Shown here piece after piece: positions 31,048-42,095 of a DNA stretch of 64,000 nucleotides. The first letter of the stretch is position 1. Every line of letters begins with the position of its first letter. The stretch spans positions 372,001 through 436,000 of the forward strand of contig JAACJM010000032.1 in assembly GCA_013368315.1 (NCBI GenBank), in the 5' to 3' direction. The stretch comes from Tetrapyrgos nigripes. Its lineage: Eukaryota > Basidiomycota > Agaricomycetes > Agaricales > Campanellaceae. A program made the position numbers and the translations under genes. The notes beneath the pieces were generated by a model. The model saw only the letters and a program-made list of their open reading frames with translations, was not told where the DNA came from and did no database searches.

Positions 31048-32609
31048 CTAGGGGATACCATCGTCAGAATCAAAATCACTGTCTGCCGAGTCAGAGTCCG
31101 AAGCAACTCCCCCTTCAGCATCAAAAGAGCCCGTCGCATCTGCGTTATCTTCTTCAGCTCCCTTGTCACCACCTGCTGCTGCAGGTTCCCCATTCGCACT
31201 GTTCCTACTCCCCATGTCTTCAGGTACGGATCCAGCAACAGCCTCTGCCAACCTTTGCTCAGTATCCTCCTTGGGTAAATCGTCCTGTTCCCCATCTTGT
31301 TCCCCATCTTTTGACCAAACGCCGTCATCCCAACGAGCATTGAAGCTGATTGTGTAGCCTCCGGGCTCAACGCTTTCGACGACTTCAGTTTCCATGTCTT
31401 CCTCATCTTCTTCGTACTCGTCCATACGGCGCGTAGGACCTGACTCCACAAGAGGGGTGACCAACATTTCATCTGAAGCATCCAGATCTTCGTCAGTCAA
31501 ACCTTCATCGTATGGGTCGTCCTGGATGTCAAACTTCTTTAGGTAGCTGATATGCGTCTTCTTCGGCCGTGTAATCCAGGCATCCGTTTTACCGGTTAGT
31601 CTGACAGTCTCCCAATGCGGGGAAGGATTCGGTGAAAAGTACGGTCGTTCGGCAAAGAACAACACGTCTTCCAAGAGACCAACGATGAAATCGTAACCAT
31701 CCTTGTCTTCCTCGTCCAATGTGACTCTCCTTCCGAGGGCCAGGTACCACGTGTCATCCTCTTTCATTTCTGGCCCGCCAAAGATTTCCTTAATCTCAGG
31801 CGTCAGGGTAGCCACTATGCCACGCTCCTTTTTGAAAACCAATGTAAACTCTGTGCACATTTCAGGAGTTGCGCCTCTTTGACAAAGTTGCTTGTATACT
31901 TCAGTATGATTGGGAACGTACTGAGCCGGAACTTCTTTATCGGGGGGATAGAAGGACAGAGGAGTAGATCCACGCGGAGTCAGACGCCGGTCGGAGGAAG
32001 ACGAAGCACTGAGCGTTGCGTTCTCATCGAAAGTAGCTGCAGCCTCTTGGTCAGACCCGGTGAAAGTCTAGGCAAAAACATTGTCCGTCTAAGAATCAAA
32101 GATGTGAGGGAAAAAGATTTCTTCATACCGCTGGCATGTCATACTCAGCATCGCAATGGTCGCAATCTCCGTCGAGAACCTCCCAATTACATGTTTTGCA
32201 ACGAAAGACTTTATCGTTGTCGTCCCAGAAAGGTTGCGAATTGTCGTGCTCGTCTTCCTCTTCGTGGTCGTAGTCATAATCTTCTCCTTCCCATCCGTTC
32301 GCTATGCGCAGGTCCATTTCTTCATCAGAAGTCAAGGCTCTCCCGTAACTGCGGTCGCTATCGCATTCCTCGTCCTTCTCCGATCCTTTTTCCATATCAA
32401 CATCCCCCAAAGGCGAGTCCGTAGTAGAAATTTCTTGAATGGTACGAAGCAGGCTCTGTATACGAGAGTTTTGGGTAGCTACGCGCTGGCAAAGAAACAC
32501 GTAGGCTAAGGTTACTTTCATGTAAGGTAAGAAAACATACGCGTTTGTAGCGTTCTACCAGGTCTTTCAGCTTTCTATTTTCATTGCGCAGAGCCAGAAG
32601 AGCTGACAT
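31048..32609 (-). CDS. Acidic protein with a coiled-coil start and a zinc ribbon, function unknown
   Basis: Three exons on the minus strand: 32609-32541 (MSALLALRNENRKLKDLVER), 32485-32129 and 32067-31048, about 480 residues, no frame break. Exon 1 with the start of exon 2 is a short coiled coil. Exon 2 is acidic and ends with CKTCNWEVLDGDCDHCDAEY, a C-x2-C-x8-C-x2-C zinc ribbon. Exon 3 has a Ser-rich linker, a conserved-looking block (QRGATPEMCTEFTLVFKKER, RPKKTHISYLKKFDI) and a very acidic Asp/Ser tail (SDSDSADSDFDSDDG). I do not recognise the family, though the zinc ribbon and the RGAT...MC block look conserved. Acidic tails of this kind occur in chromatin proteins; that role is a guess. 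Confidence 0.65.
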
Positions 32610-32854
32610 CTTCAAGAAGAAAGGAAGAAACCTCAGACACGGAGGTTCAGAAGAAATATGTGTAACCTCACGTGCTGTGACATTTCGTGTCGGCTGCACA
32701 GCAGTGTGACATGGAAATTTGGAATTTCTCTTCGACTACTAGTATCTGTATATCCCAGCAACGCTTCGTAATGATGGTCTGCAAGTCCTTTCCATGAAAA
32801 ACACACTCAAAGGAACCGCCGACCATCGGAAGAAATGTCCGGACTCCAGATGCT

Positions 32855-33817
32855 CTACTGCCCATGGCGTATCATCGGATACATAGGGAACCCAACAGCC
32901 TTCTCTCCTTGAGCAAGTATGCCAGTATCATCAACACTCCCTTTTCCTATCCTGACTTCGCCAACAACCTAGATAAAGGTGATCAAACAGTCGTGCTCAT
33001 CACAGTGACTTAAAACCTACTTCAAACCCATGTTTCACATAAACATCGCGAGCTTTCGGATTATTGGCTTCAAGAGTGAAGATAGCGTTGTCCCCGGTTT
33101 GCTCGATTGTTTCACGAATCAGCTTGGACATGTAGCCTGCTTTCTCGTTAATACGAAGCCGCAGAAAATGTTAACGCAGGCGAGTACCTTTCCCTTGGTA
33201 CTCAGGATCTGTACCAGCTAACAACAGATACCACGAGTCTGCAGGGGATCCAGGAAGCTTCTTTGAGGCGTATGCTTCCTTCAAAACCGACTCTGTGGAT
33301 GAGACAAGCTCATAAACGCGCTGAAAATGTACGAGTTACGGAAATTTCGTCGTCAAGGGCCGCGTGTAAACCCACCTTTCTGAAACCCACACCCCAGGAT
33401 AGCAGTAAGGGTACGAGTCCTGGTAGAATAAGACTTTTAAACAAAGAAGGAGGCCGACGAACGCCTGGTGGTAGCCAGATTGTTACGCCAGCGATGATTT
33501 CCTTATGGCCTTCGGTCGGAACGACCAGAATGGTTATACGCGCCTGCATAGCCCAACATCGATGAAGGAGGTATCGAAGATAGTTGAACTGGTTCTTTCG
33601 TTTCGAAGCGTCTTCGGGGTCCGTTGTCAACGGCTATAATACGTGAGTCATGGTGACTTGCAAAATATATATAGTACTTGCACACCTTGTCAAGGCGAGC
33701 ATAGAACGACTGAGGTGGACTACGAATGAAAGCTTTTTGAAGCATGATGGCGAGGTCTTCGAAATCATCCTTCTTTGCTAGTCGGATGTACGGGGCCTTA
33801 GCGTCGTTAGAAGCCAT
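32855..33817 (-). CDS. GNAT family N-acetyltransferase
   Basis: Start ATG 33817 (MASNDAKAPYIRLAKKDDFE), stop TAG 32857-32855. Five exons join in frame: after FYARLDK (donor GTGTGCAAG), after GVGFRK, after PEYQGK and after KHGFE. The fold is readable: the first strand and helix (IRLAKKDDFEDLAIMLQKAF), ITILVVPTEG, GVTIWLPPGV, WYLLLAGTDPEYQGKGYMSK (acetyl-CoA pyrophosphate-binding loop of the Q/R-x-x-G-x-G/A type), and FTLEANNPKARDVYVKHGFE followed by VVGEV. It is the common fungal single-domain GNAT of about 240 residues. The substrate may be a small molecule or a protein N terminus; not determinable. It lies head to tail with the zinc-ribbon gene, 245 bp apart. Confidence 0.85.
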
Positions 33818-34043
33818 GTTGGTCAGAATGATGGAAGAAGAAATGTCGAGTCAATTCTATACACTGAATGTTATACAGAACCTCATGTACATGTATCACG
33901 TTTTACTAGGGCTACATATATGAATTAGTCTGAGATCTGAGAGTAGTGTAGTAGACATTAGATTTCCGAAAAGGGAAAAAAAACGATGTGTCAAAGAAAA
34001 TGTGTAAAAGGGACCGAAGATTTGACCAAAAAGGTCAAGACGT

Positions 34044-36277
34044 TCATGCATTCCGACTACCCCCAGCAATGATTTGTATGAGACATTGGTGGGCCTCTTC
34101 ATCTGTCTTGGCCAGCTCTCGGAGGGTATTCAGCATTCGTTGTTGTGGGTCACCAAGCCTTTGGTTCTTAGCGCATTCGGGTTCTGACCTCTTCTTATCT
34201 ATTCGATGAGAAGTCTTTCGTCTGTCCCTCACCTGAGTGCCGCAGGCCTTGCACACACGCACCCATGGGGAATGGACGTCAGTCCAGTGTCTGACCATGT
34301 TTGTAGGTAGCCCCTTCGCCTTACAACCCTTCCAAAGGCAGGGTACTTGTTTACCGTTTGGTACTGGAGGGAGTGTGTGTCCATGTTTCAGATGATTGAG
34401 CACGTCTCCATGACTGCGAAATATGTAGCCGCAGATATCAGTCTTCGATCTGGTCGCATTGTACCCTTCCTTCTCCTCTGCTGGGTATTGGCACATTTTC
34501 CATTTGAGACCCCCTTGTTCCCCAAGGAACAGTCTGAAATACTCGTCTTGAGTGCTATGTTCTTGGGGGTCCTGAGTTAGCCTTGGACGTTCCGGAAGTC
34601 GCTCCGAGTCATGGAGTGGTTCGGGCTGATGCGAAAGAGGACGATATTGGACATCCTGGGAATACAGAGGATCTGAGGCAGACCGAGTATGATACCTGGC
34701 CTCGGGTGGGCAAGATGGAAGAGTGTGTAAATGGTGCCCACCAGGCTGAGGCATCACTGGCACATGGGTTTGGAGCGTCCCGCTCGGGTATGCGAGGCCA
34801 AAGGTGTATGAGTCCTTCCCGCGGCCAAACCGAAAAGGTCCTGAGACAAGGGGAGCACCAAAGGCAACCTGAGACGGCAGCGTTGTCGGAAGGCTGTTAG
34901 CCTTCTGATGTTGACCAGAGCAATAAGCAACGTTTGCTGGGTCTGGAAGAGAGAACGAAGCAGAGTGGAAAGAATGTGGAGTCAGGGTGCTTCCAGGTGT
35001 CGTAGACAGATTGGGCACGCCGTATGATAGTGCCATAGATGCGTCTCCAGCTGCATAGGCAACAGGCTGGCTCCGAATTGGGTCGAAGGAAGTACCAGGC
35101 GACTCTGGAGACTCTCCAGTCTGATGGTAGGAAAAATAATTGCTGAAAATTTGGTTCCCAGCCGGATAGGCCGGGAATGCGTAAGGAGTGATGTTTGCGG
35201 GAGCAGGAGCTGCCGACTCCCCATGGTAATTTGCCACCATGCCGGCGTGATAGAGAGGTTGGTCCGAGGGAGTGTTGTTGTGAGCATAGTAGTTTGGCAC
35301 ACAAACGGAGGAATTCACAGGCTGTTCAAGAGTAGAAGCGACGTTTTGAACAGCATGAGGGCCAACTGCATCATAATACTTTGCAGACTCGTGGAGGCCA
35401 GAGCAGTTGTCAGCATAAGGAATGTTGTTGTGCGCATAATGGTTGGCATCACTGTTGGAGGAATAGAGAGATTGGTTGAGAGAAGAGGTGGTATTTTGAA
35501 TAGAATTCATGATATGAGCGCCAACTGCGTCAGAATACACAGCAGTCTCGTCGTAAGGAGAGTTGTCTGAGTTAGCACCCCAACCCTCATCCTGGTTTTC
35601 GCAATCAATAATATGAGAGGAAGCGGGTTGGTCCGTCGTGTCCGTCGCAGTACCGGGAGATGGTTGAACGCTACCGCTCAAGTCCTCTGAAGTGTTATTC
35701 ATCGGTGAGGGTACCGCAGCCGACACAGGTCGGTTTTGGGCGGCGTCGAGGGGTGACAAGAGATCACTAGAAGCGAAAAACTAGTCAGCAGTGTAGACAT
35801 CCAAACATTGGAGAATACCCACTTGAAAATTCTCATAAACTCTTCGTCAGATGTCTGCTCGTCTATTACGGGATGCTCAAGTTGAAGATCGTCCTCAGTG
35901 AGCCCCAAAAACCCTAAGCAGGTCCGCAGCATTTCGTCGGGATTCGTTGCTTCGGTGTCGACGTCTTGAGCCGCAGCTGTGAGGAAGGAGAGGAAAGGTT
36001 GGTGTAATTCATCGTTCGTTTCGCTGGACAAAGATGACCATGAATCGAGGTTGTTGGTGACTGACGTTAAAACGGGTGGTTGACCAAGCTCTTGCGAAGG
36101 CGAAGTGGGCGACGAAGACTGGTGGGGACTACAGTAAGAGAAATCGTCAGCACGAGCCGATATTTGCTCGAGAAAGAAGAAGACTGACGAATGAGAGTCA
36201 TCAAAGTTGCGTCTAGGATCGTTATTGTGGAAGAAAGCGGAGCTTTGTCCGGAGTAAAAGTCTGAGCCAAGTGCCAT
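34044..36277 (-). CDS. Large Ser/Asn/Tyr-rich protein with C-terminal Cys/His zinc-binding region
   Basis: Exon 1 from ATG 36277 (MALGSDFYSGQSSAFFHNND) to about 35820, and exon 2 to the stop at 34044. The joint is RIFN-DLLSPLDAAQ, using donor GTGGGT. A short further intron near 36130 is possible. The long middle is rich in Ser, Asn, Tyr and Pro and low in complexity (repeated YYDAVG/YSDAVGAH and HYAHNNIPY/YYAHNNTP motifs), like an activation domain. The last third has MCQYPAEEKEGYNAT ... DICGYIFRSHGDVLNHLKHGH, then PCLWKGCKAKGLPTNMVRHW ... H and CKACGTQVRDRRKTSHR. These C2H2/C2HC-like fingers resemble fungal DNA-binding proteins. A transcription regulator is likely; targets unknown. Two degenerate copies of the same Y-x-D-A-V-G block suggest internal repeats. 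Confidence 0.75.
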
Positions 36278-37812
36278 GTCGTTATATTTCGTGAAAAGGA
36301 AGAAAGAGTCTCGAAGGAGAGCGTCTCGCAGAGACGAGGAAGAAAAATGAAGTGGAAGTAGACGGTAAACAAGGTCACGGTTTAGCAGCCTTACATCAAT
36401 TCAATAATCTAAAGTGTTCCGATTCTCGGACCGGCACACAATGAGATTTTCAGCTTCCTTGACCTTCAACAATAAAGCCTTGTCCTACTGGTCTAAACCT
36501 GGACCACCATGACCACTACCACGGCAAGGTATCGGCTTGAACCTGGTCAAAAGAACCAGTAGGCAAGCAAACTATGAATGCGAGATTTCCTGGGACCTCG
36601 CCCTCTCGTCGGGTCCAAGAGGACAACCCTCCGGACCATTTAAACCGAAAAAAAAAATGGTGAAGTCTTCGCTGTTGCAGGGCCCATCAACTTCACGCTT
36701 GGGACCATTGGCCATATCCCACACAAGCAGACCCGTATATTTCTCTATGCTGAAACACCATTCGGGAAAGGACCATACGGACAAAGCACTTTGCAAATTC
36801 CCGCCTGGACAATTGTTCCTTGTGTCTTCGTTTCTTCCCGTCTTCAAGGCTCTTCCCAAGGCCCACCTTGTTTGGTTTGGAATAGCTTGTGCTATATTTC
36901 ATTCAAACTTGCGTCAGGACCCAGGAGGCCAAGGTGCATCAGCGATGTGAACTCGTAACATACCATCCCAAACGGTCCCAACCAACTGATAAAATTTTCT
37001 CCTGGTCTACTCTCAATTTTTTCTTTCTGATCTTCTGGGCAAGCGTCTATCAGAATCCGGAGGCAAGCCAACATACATCAACGACATGGACATACCATTC
37101 TGAAGGATCCCAACTAAACAAGTTCTCCTTAAGCTTGTGCGCCGTATCTCCTAGAGAGCTCTCTTGCTACAAGCCTCAAGACGTTCTGGAAAGCGCAAAT
37201 CCTTGAACTTGATCCAATTATCTGCTGGAGTGTCAGACTCTAGTAAGTGTTTGCCCTAGGGAAAGCTGGAGACAAGCCAGGGCTCGCCGCGTCAAAAAGG
37301 GTGTTGTGCGTACGCACGTCCCGAAAATTTCCAATCTTTCAGGGAAATGGAAGGCCTCCCAATAGGATACACTCTTGACACACTCGGAGAGGTCGATATC
37401 GCGCTTGACGTGTCGGGACCCTGGGGCTTGAGGATACGAGGTCGAGTATGTCTGACCCGGTGTGTATAGTGACCATTTTGCAATGATTTCGACTTTGTTT
37501 CATCAAACGGATGTAAAGCTCACTAGCGCACTGGTGCCAGTGTTGGATTTCGAGGAGGGAACTTGGGAAGACATGGCCGCGGCCATCTTCTTCGGATAGC
37601 GACGTCAAAAATGGCGTGATATTGTCATACTTGGTAGTCACGCTTACAATGTTACTACTCTACATGGTAAAGATACAATAGGATCATACAGATACTCTAC
37701 AGAAGATGCGTGGACGAGATATATGGATGAAAGAAATGCGACAAGAACAGTTGGGGATGAGGCGAGGCGTGCAAAAGAAAACAGGAAAAGAGAGAAAATC
37801 TGCGAGAACCCT
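36278..37812. other. Gene-free region with degenerate repeats
   Basis: No supported gene. From about 36440 to 37220 related phrases recur: GGACCA..., CCAACATACATCA / CCAAGGTGCATCA, ACATACCATxCxxAAxGxTCCCAAC and TTCTCCT at similar spacing (compare 36925-37017 with 37065-37135). A small inverted repeat (CTTGTCCTACTGGTCT near 36480 against its complement near 36550-36566) lies at the left end. The open frames in both directions follow the repeats and have no family resemblance. Confidence 0.4.
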
Positions 37813-39335
37813 TCAAAAATCTGCCAAGCTGCCAGACACCTCAGAATCCGACCACGGATCCGTCACCAACGCAATAGGTATAGCAGTACGTATAGGGACG
37901 AAATCCAGACTCCAGCTTTCAGTCTCAGGTCGCCCTGCGATAGAGAATATTATAAAATCCTGTGATGAGACAAAACACTATGTATGAGTGACAGAAACAA
38001 AGCACGCAACACTGGGAACACTCACCCTGATGTAAACATTCCCCGCATCAAACTGCCCTACACGGACATCGTCGTCTACTTCGATTTCTCCTTCCCAGTC
38101 TAAACTGTCCTCCGCCTCGTCAAAATAGGAATCCTTGCCCGCGTCCACATTAGCGAGATTTGACTCGAATGACGGAGGAAGGGCCCTAATTTTTCCCTTC
38201 CCTATAACCGAGTTTCTCCAGGCGACTTGGCCATTGAGTTTGACCGCAATTTGTCGATGAATGGCAACAGACATCGTCATAACAGAATGATCTGCAGGTC
38301 TGAACAATCCATGTTCTGATCGTTGATCGATATGAAGATGAGAAAGGAGGAATTGGAGAGAGGAAAGTTTGCCATTTAATTGGATGTGGAAGTGTATTGT
38401 GTCACGCAATGCATAGACGTGTACAGCTGGGAGGAAGAACTAGGAGACGACATCAATGACGGTCGATAGGCAAAAGGGTCGTGAAAACTCACATTTGCTT
38501 GCAGATGGGCCAAGTTGGACCATGTATTGGTTTTCAACGCTGTAGATGCCTGCGACCACTCTTCAGGACGACATTTTAATGAACAGAAAAACGCGAGGCT
38601 GGGCGAAATGATGGGTTGTGCCGGGCGTTTTCGTAGGAGGTAGTTCAAGGGAACAGTAACACTAGATGATTTCATGAGACGGGAAAAGGCACTTCGAGGA
38701 TGAGATTTTACATACGTTTTGTTTTGAACCCAGAACATTTTAGAGGTCTTGACTATCACCTTCAGACTATACTCGGATTTCACTGACACACCGGAAAGCA
38801 CGTCAGAAGAATGGAATGATGGTGGTAAAGGTGCTTCAACCTTGCCGTCTTTGAAAGTGGAGGGAAAAACGACAGAGAAGGGAATTGATTCAGGAGAGGT
38901 GCTGTCGAGAGTGGGACGGAAGCGCCATAGAACGTATTTCTCGTTAACGGTCTTGACGGATTTCGACCCCGCATTGGCCCCAGTCAGACTGTATCTCAGT
39001 CTTCCTTGGAACTGTGAAGTTTTGTCAATGCCTTTTCTTCTCAAAAGTAGATTAGATACGCAACATACCTTTAGCAAAACCTCCAATACATGATGACAAC
39101 CCCCTAGATTGATTGTGCCAGAAACGACACTGCGTTGGGTATAGACTGGCATTGTCAAATCGTCTTCTTGTTCGGTCAAGATGATGGAAACATCTCCAGA
39201 CTTTTTCGTGTAGGTGCCATCGCGACGAGGCGCTCTTCTGGTCTGGGCAAGAGATGATTCCCCGTTTACAGGGGCTAGGGAGTAGGATGGAGGCAAGCCC
39301 GAGGGTGAGTAAGAAGGCAACACCGATGCGTCCAT
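37813..39335 (-). CDS. Arrestin-like domain protein
   Basis: Start ATG 39335 (MDASVLPSYSPSGLPPSYSL), stop TGA 37815-37813. Exons join in frame: after EVLLKV (intron GTATGT...CACAG) to FQGRLRYSL; after WVQNKT to VTVPLNYLL; after NLAHLQAN to FFLPAVHVYALRDTI; and after GNVYIR to DFIIFSIAGR. The beta-rich N half (LEVLLKVFQGRLRYSLTG, YVLWRFRPT, SIPFSVVFPSTF, EYSLKVIVKTS) and C half (DTIHFHIQLNG, QIAVKLNGQVAW, FDAGNVYIR) fit the two arrestin sheets found in fungal alpha-arrestin-like proteins. Pro-Ser-Tyr motifs (LPSYSP, LPPSYS) near the N terminus resemble PY-type sites for Nedd4/Rsp5 ligases (PPxY itself occurs as PPSY). A role in ubiquitin-guided traffic of membrane proteins follows from the family. 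Assignment to arrestins is from pattern, not exact motif. Confidence 0.65.
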
Positions 39336-39815
39336 GGAGAAACCGGTGGATAAGACAGAAGAGTAAGAAATCCTTTGAGATTCTGAGTCATTTTGCCTTG
39401 GAAGTCCGGTTGCTTCTTATATGCTGTATCGCAGGAGGTAGCTGCGCGCTGGAAGAGGAATTTGGGCTGTTTGGATCGCTAAGCCACAGATTACAAATCA
39501 CCTGACAGTCTTAGACAGACTATTACCAAGCTCACTTCAGAGTCTATAGAGGCGGTATAAGCACATCAAAGAGGCTATAAGATGAGCCTTGCACTGAACT
39601 GAGTACTATTAGAGTAGCTAACCTAAAAAAATAGAAGAAAAAAGGACAAAAAAAGGAAAGTACGAGCTGACGTCTAGCGTCGCATGGTATTACGATGGAG
39701 GTACAATAGAGGTAGAAGAAAAGAGATCTAGAGAGAGCAAGGAAGATCAAGTCTTAATACATGCCACATCACAATAAAAAAGTTACGATTGGAAGACTAT
39801 CGGTACCGCCAAGAT

Positions 39816-41255
39816 CTAATGGTGACGTCGACACACAGCAGACATATCGTCCTCGGGCATCATTCCATTACGCCGAGGAGTCTGCCCAACCTTCATCTGC
39901 TTATCCAACTCACGCTCTTCTCGCCTCAGCTGTTCCTTCTTGCGCCAACAGTCCCCACTAAGCCCTGGCCGAGTGTATTTATCCAAGTAAATGTCCTCGC
40001 GCGCAACTTTATGAAGTCTCATCGCAGCTCGTTCCATCCACAACATCAGGTTATGGAACAGCTCGTTAAGCACAGGCGTACCTCGTGCCGCTGGAGTGAG
40101 TGTTCGGAGACTGGTAGAAAATCCGCGTCGGTTGATATCGGCGTAGATTTTCTGAAGAGCGACCTGTGCTTCTGCGTGGTGGAAATCAGAAAGGAGGGTA
40201 AAGAGTTGCCATATGAGGTTTTCGTCGAGTTTGGGGAAAACGAGTTGGAGCTCGGTGATAGGAAGAAGACCGGTCTCAGGCGACAGGGCGGCACAGACGT
40301 GGATGTCTAGTTCGTTCAGGAAGGGTACTTGACTGGGATGACCAAAGTTGATGCTATGAAAAAAAGGAAATGAAGACATCAGAAATAATGAGAGGTGGCC
40401 TGCGTGACGGATGCTCACTTAAGAGAGCGATTGGGAGGATAACCTCTAGTAGAGCTGGGTGGACAGATAAAGCCGTCAGCTGAAGGGAAAGTAGTAGGAT
40501 AGCTACTCACAATGTGGCAGGAGGAGGAAGTTGATTGACGTGATGGACAGAGATAGTCGTTCCAGTGCTGGAGAAAGAAGACTGTGGTTAGACCAACACG
40601 AGAGATCACTTCGAAGGGTAGGGTGCTCACGCTTGAGAAGAAGGAACATGGCTTGTGTAGTGGTTTCTGTTGTTGTGGGCCATAACACTAGTAAATGTCT
40701 TGGGAGTTGGAGTATTCCTTCTAAAGGACGTCGGGGGAGTTCTGACGAGGTTGATAAGAAAAATGAGGCTTTTATGGCCTTCAGGGTCCTGGAGAATTGC
40801 TTAATTTGTACAAAACCAAAGTGAGAGTGCAGTGTCTCCTTCCACAACTTTTCCACAGTGAGCTTGACAGGTCTGGATAACAATAGAGGTCGCCTAAATG
40901 CCTTTGCCATTTTCGTCTCAAATGGACGGAGTGTTCCCCGGAACGTGCAAGAGCCGTGGAGCAAAATGAGCTGAGAGAATGTATGGTCCTTTGGTCTGTC
41001 CTTGTATCAGAATTGGTACTGAGGAGCGTTGGGCGAACAGAGACATTTCGATCTTTCATCATCATGTTTCGATAGCCAGCCAGCCAGCCAACTTGAGAGT
41101 GAAAGAAGTCGAGTACTGCAAGCAAAGCAGACAACGTCACTCCACTGCCAACGTATTGCAGATAGAATTTTACCGACCATCTCGTCTCCCCTAGGCTGAC
41201 TCAACGGCTCACAAGCTCTCTTACTAGACCGACCATCACTCCCAAACCCGGTCAA
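39816..41255 (-). CDS. Uncharacterised protein, paralogue A of a tandem pair
   Basis: The last exon is clear: from about 40357 down to the stop at 39816, with LLPITELQLVFPKLDENLIW, HNLMLWMERAAMRLHKVARE, DIYLDKYTRPGL, KKEQLRREERELDKQ and MMPEDDMSAV. The same landmarks in the same order occur in the gene at 42096-43660. Upstream exons can be proposed (TGTTISVHHVNQLPPPAT joined to STRGYPPNRSLN, then INFGHPSQVPF), but the 5' half up to about 41255 could not be resolved with certainty. Family not recognised. The C-terminal helical region with a Lys/Arg/Glu/Gln-rich coiled coil may mediate protein contacts. The adjacent upstream-coded arrestin-like gene and this pair run on the same strand. Confidence 0.5.
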
Positions 41256-42095
41256 GCGGTCCTTCCGTATACTCTTGCGGCAGAGATTTTGTCGTCGAGA
41301 CAGATCCGTAATGCTAGCAAAGCGACGATAATGAAGACACGAAAGACACCGACACGATCTTGGTCTTGGTCTTAGTCCTTGGTCCGAGTCAGATACGGAT
41401 AGACCGACGATTTTCGCATTGGGGAAAGTCCAGCAAGTATTTGGCTTGAAGAGCCCAGGGAATCGTCAGATTGGGCCGCTACAGGTTCTGTTCCCGAGTA
41501 GCGCTAGTAGGTCCTGTTCATGAGTAAGACTCAGAGGGAAATGAGACAAATCAAACGACTCACCACCCAAACTTTTCCAAGCCAACCATCGCCTCTTCTC
41601 GCAGATTTTGACCTTAATTAGACTCAAAGATATACTCTTTTCCTAGTCAAGACAGCATTTTTAGATGTGCCAGAGTTGTGGGTAACCACTGAAGAGGAAA
41701 TCCATATCCAAAAGATAGCAGAGTTGTTTGCGTCCGTTCCTGATGTACGCCTGAGGAAACACACTTTTGAAAACGATATTTCATGTTTTCAGAACGTCTG
41801 AGATGATAACGGAACGAAAAAATCGCAATATGTCGGCTTGATGAGTCGGGCTTTGAGGGTTTTTGGTCAAGCCGCGCATGCCCGCGCTTACTTACTTGGT
41901 GACTTCAAAATTCAAATCCTTCAAAATGTTAACAAATACTAGGAAAAATACAGTTGCGGGTACAGAAGTAACTGTTGTATATACTACACATAGGCTAGAG
42001 AAATACAGGGCGAGGGTTGTGTTGGTAAAAAAAGATCGTAAGGAGCATGAACACAAGACGCCAGCATCGCATGAACAAGATCATTACTGAGACCT
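41256..42095. other. Intergenic region between the tandem paralogues, no gene seen
   Basis: Contains the stop side of paralogue B and the presumed promoter of paralogue A; short open frames have no support. Confidence 0.35.

Noticed and set aside
35124..35570. 148-codon plus-strand frame
   Set aside because: Antisense to the low-complexity part of the zinc-finger gene; an open frame there follows from its repeat composition.
36537..36950. 137-codon plus-strand frame and overlapping minus-strand frames
   Set aside because: They coincide with degenerate repeats in a gene-free region; no protein family resemblance.
39789..40310. 173-codon plus-strand frame
   Set aside because: Antisense to the conserved last exon of paralogue A, which aligns with paralogue B.
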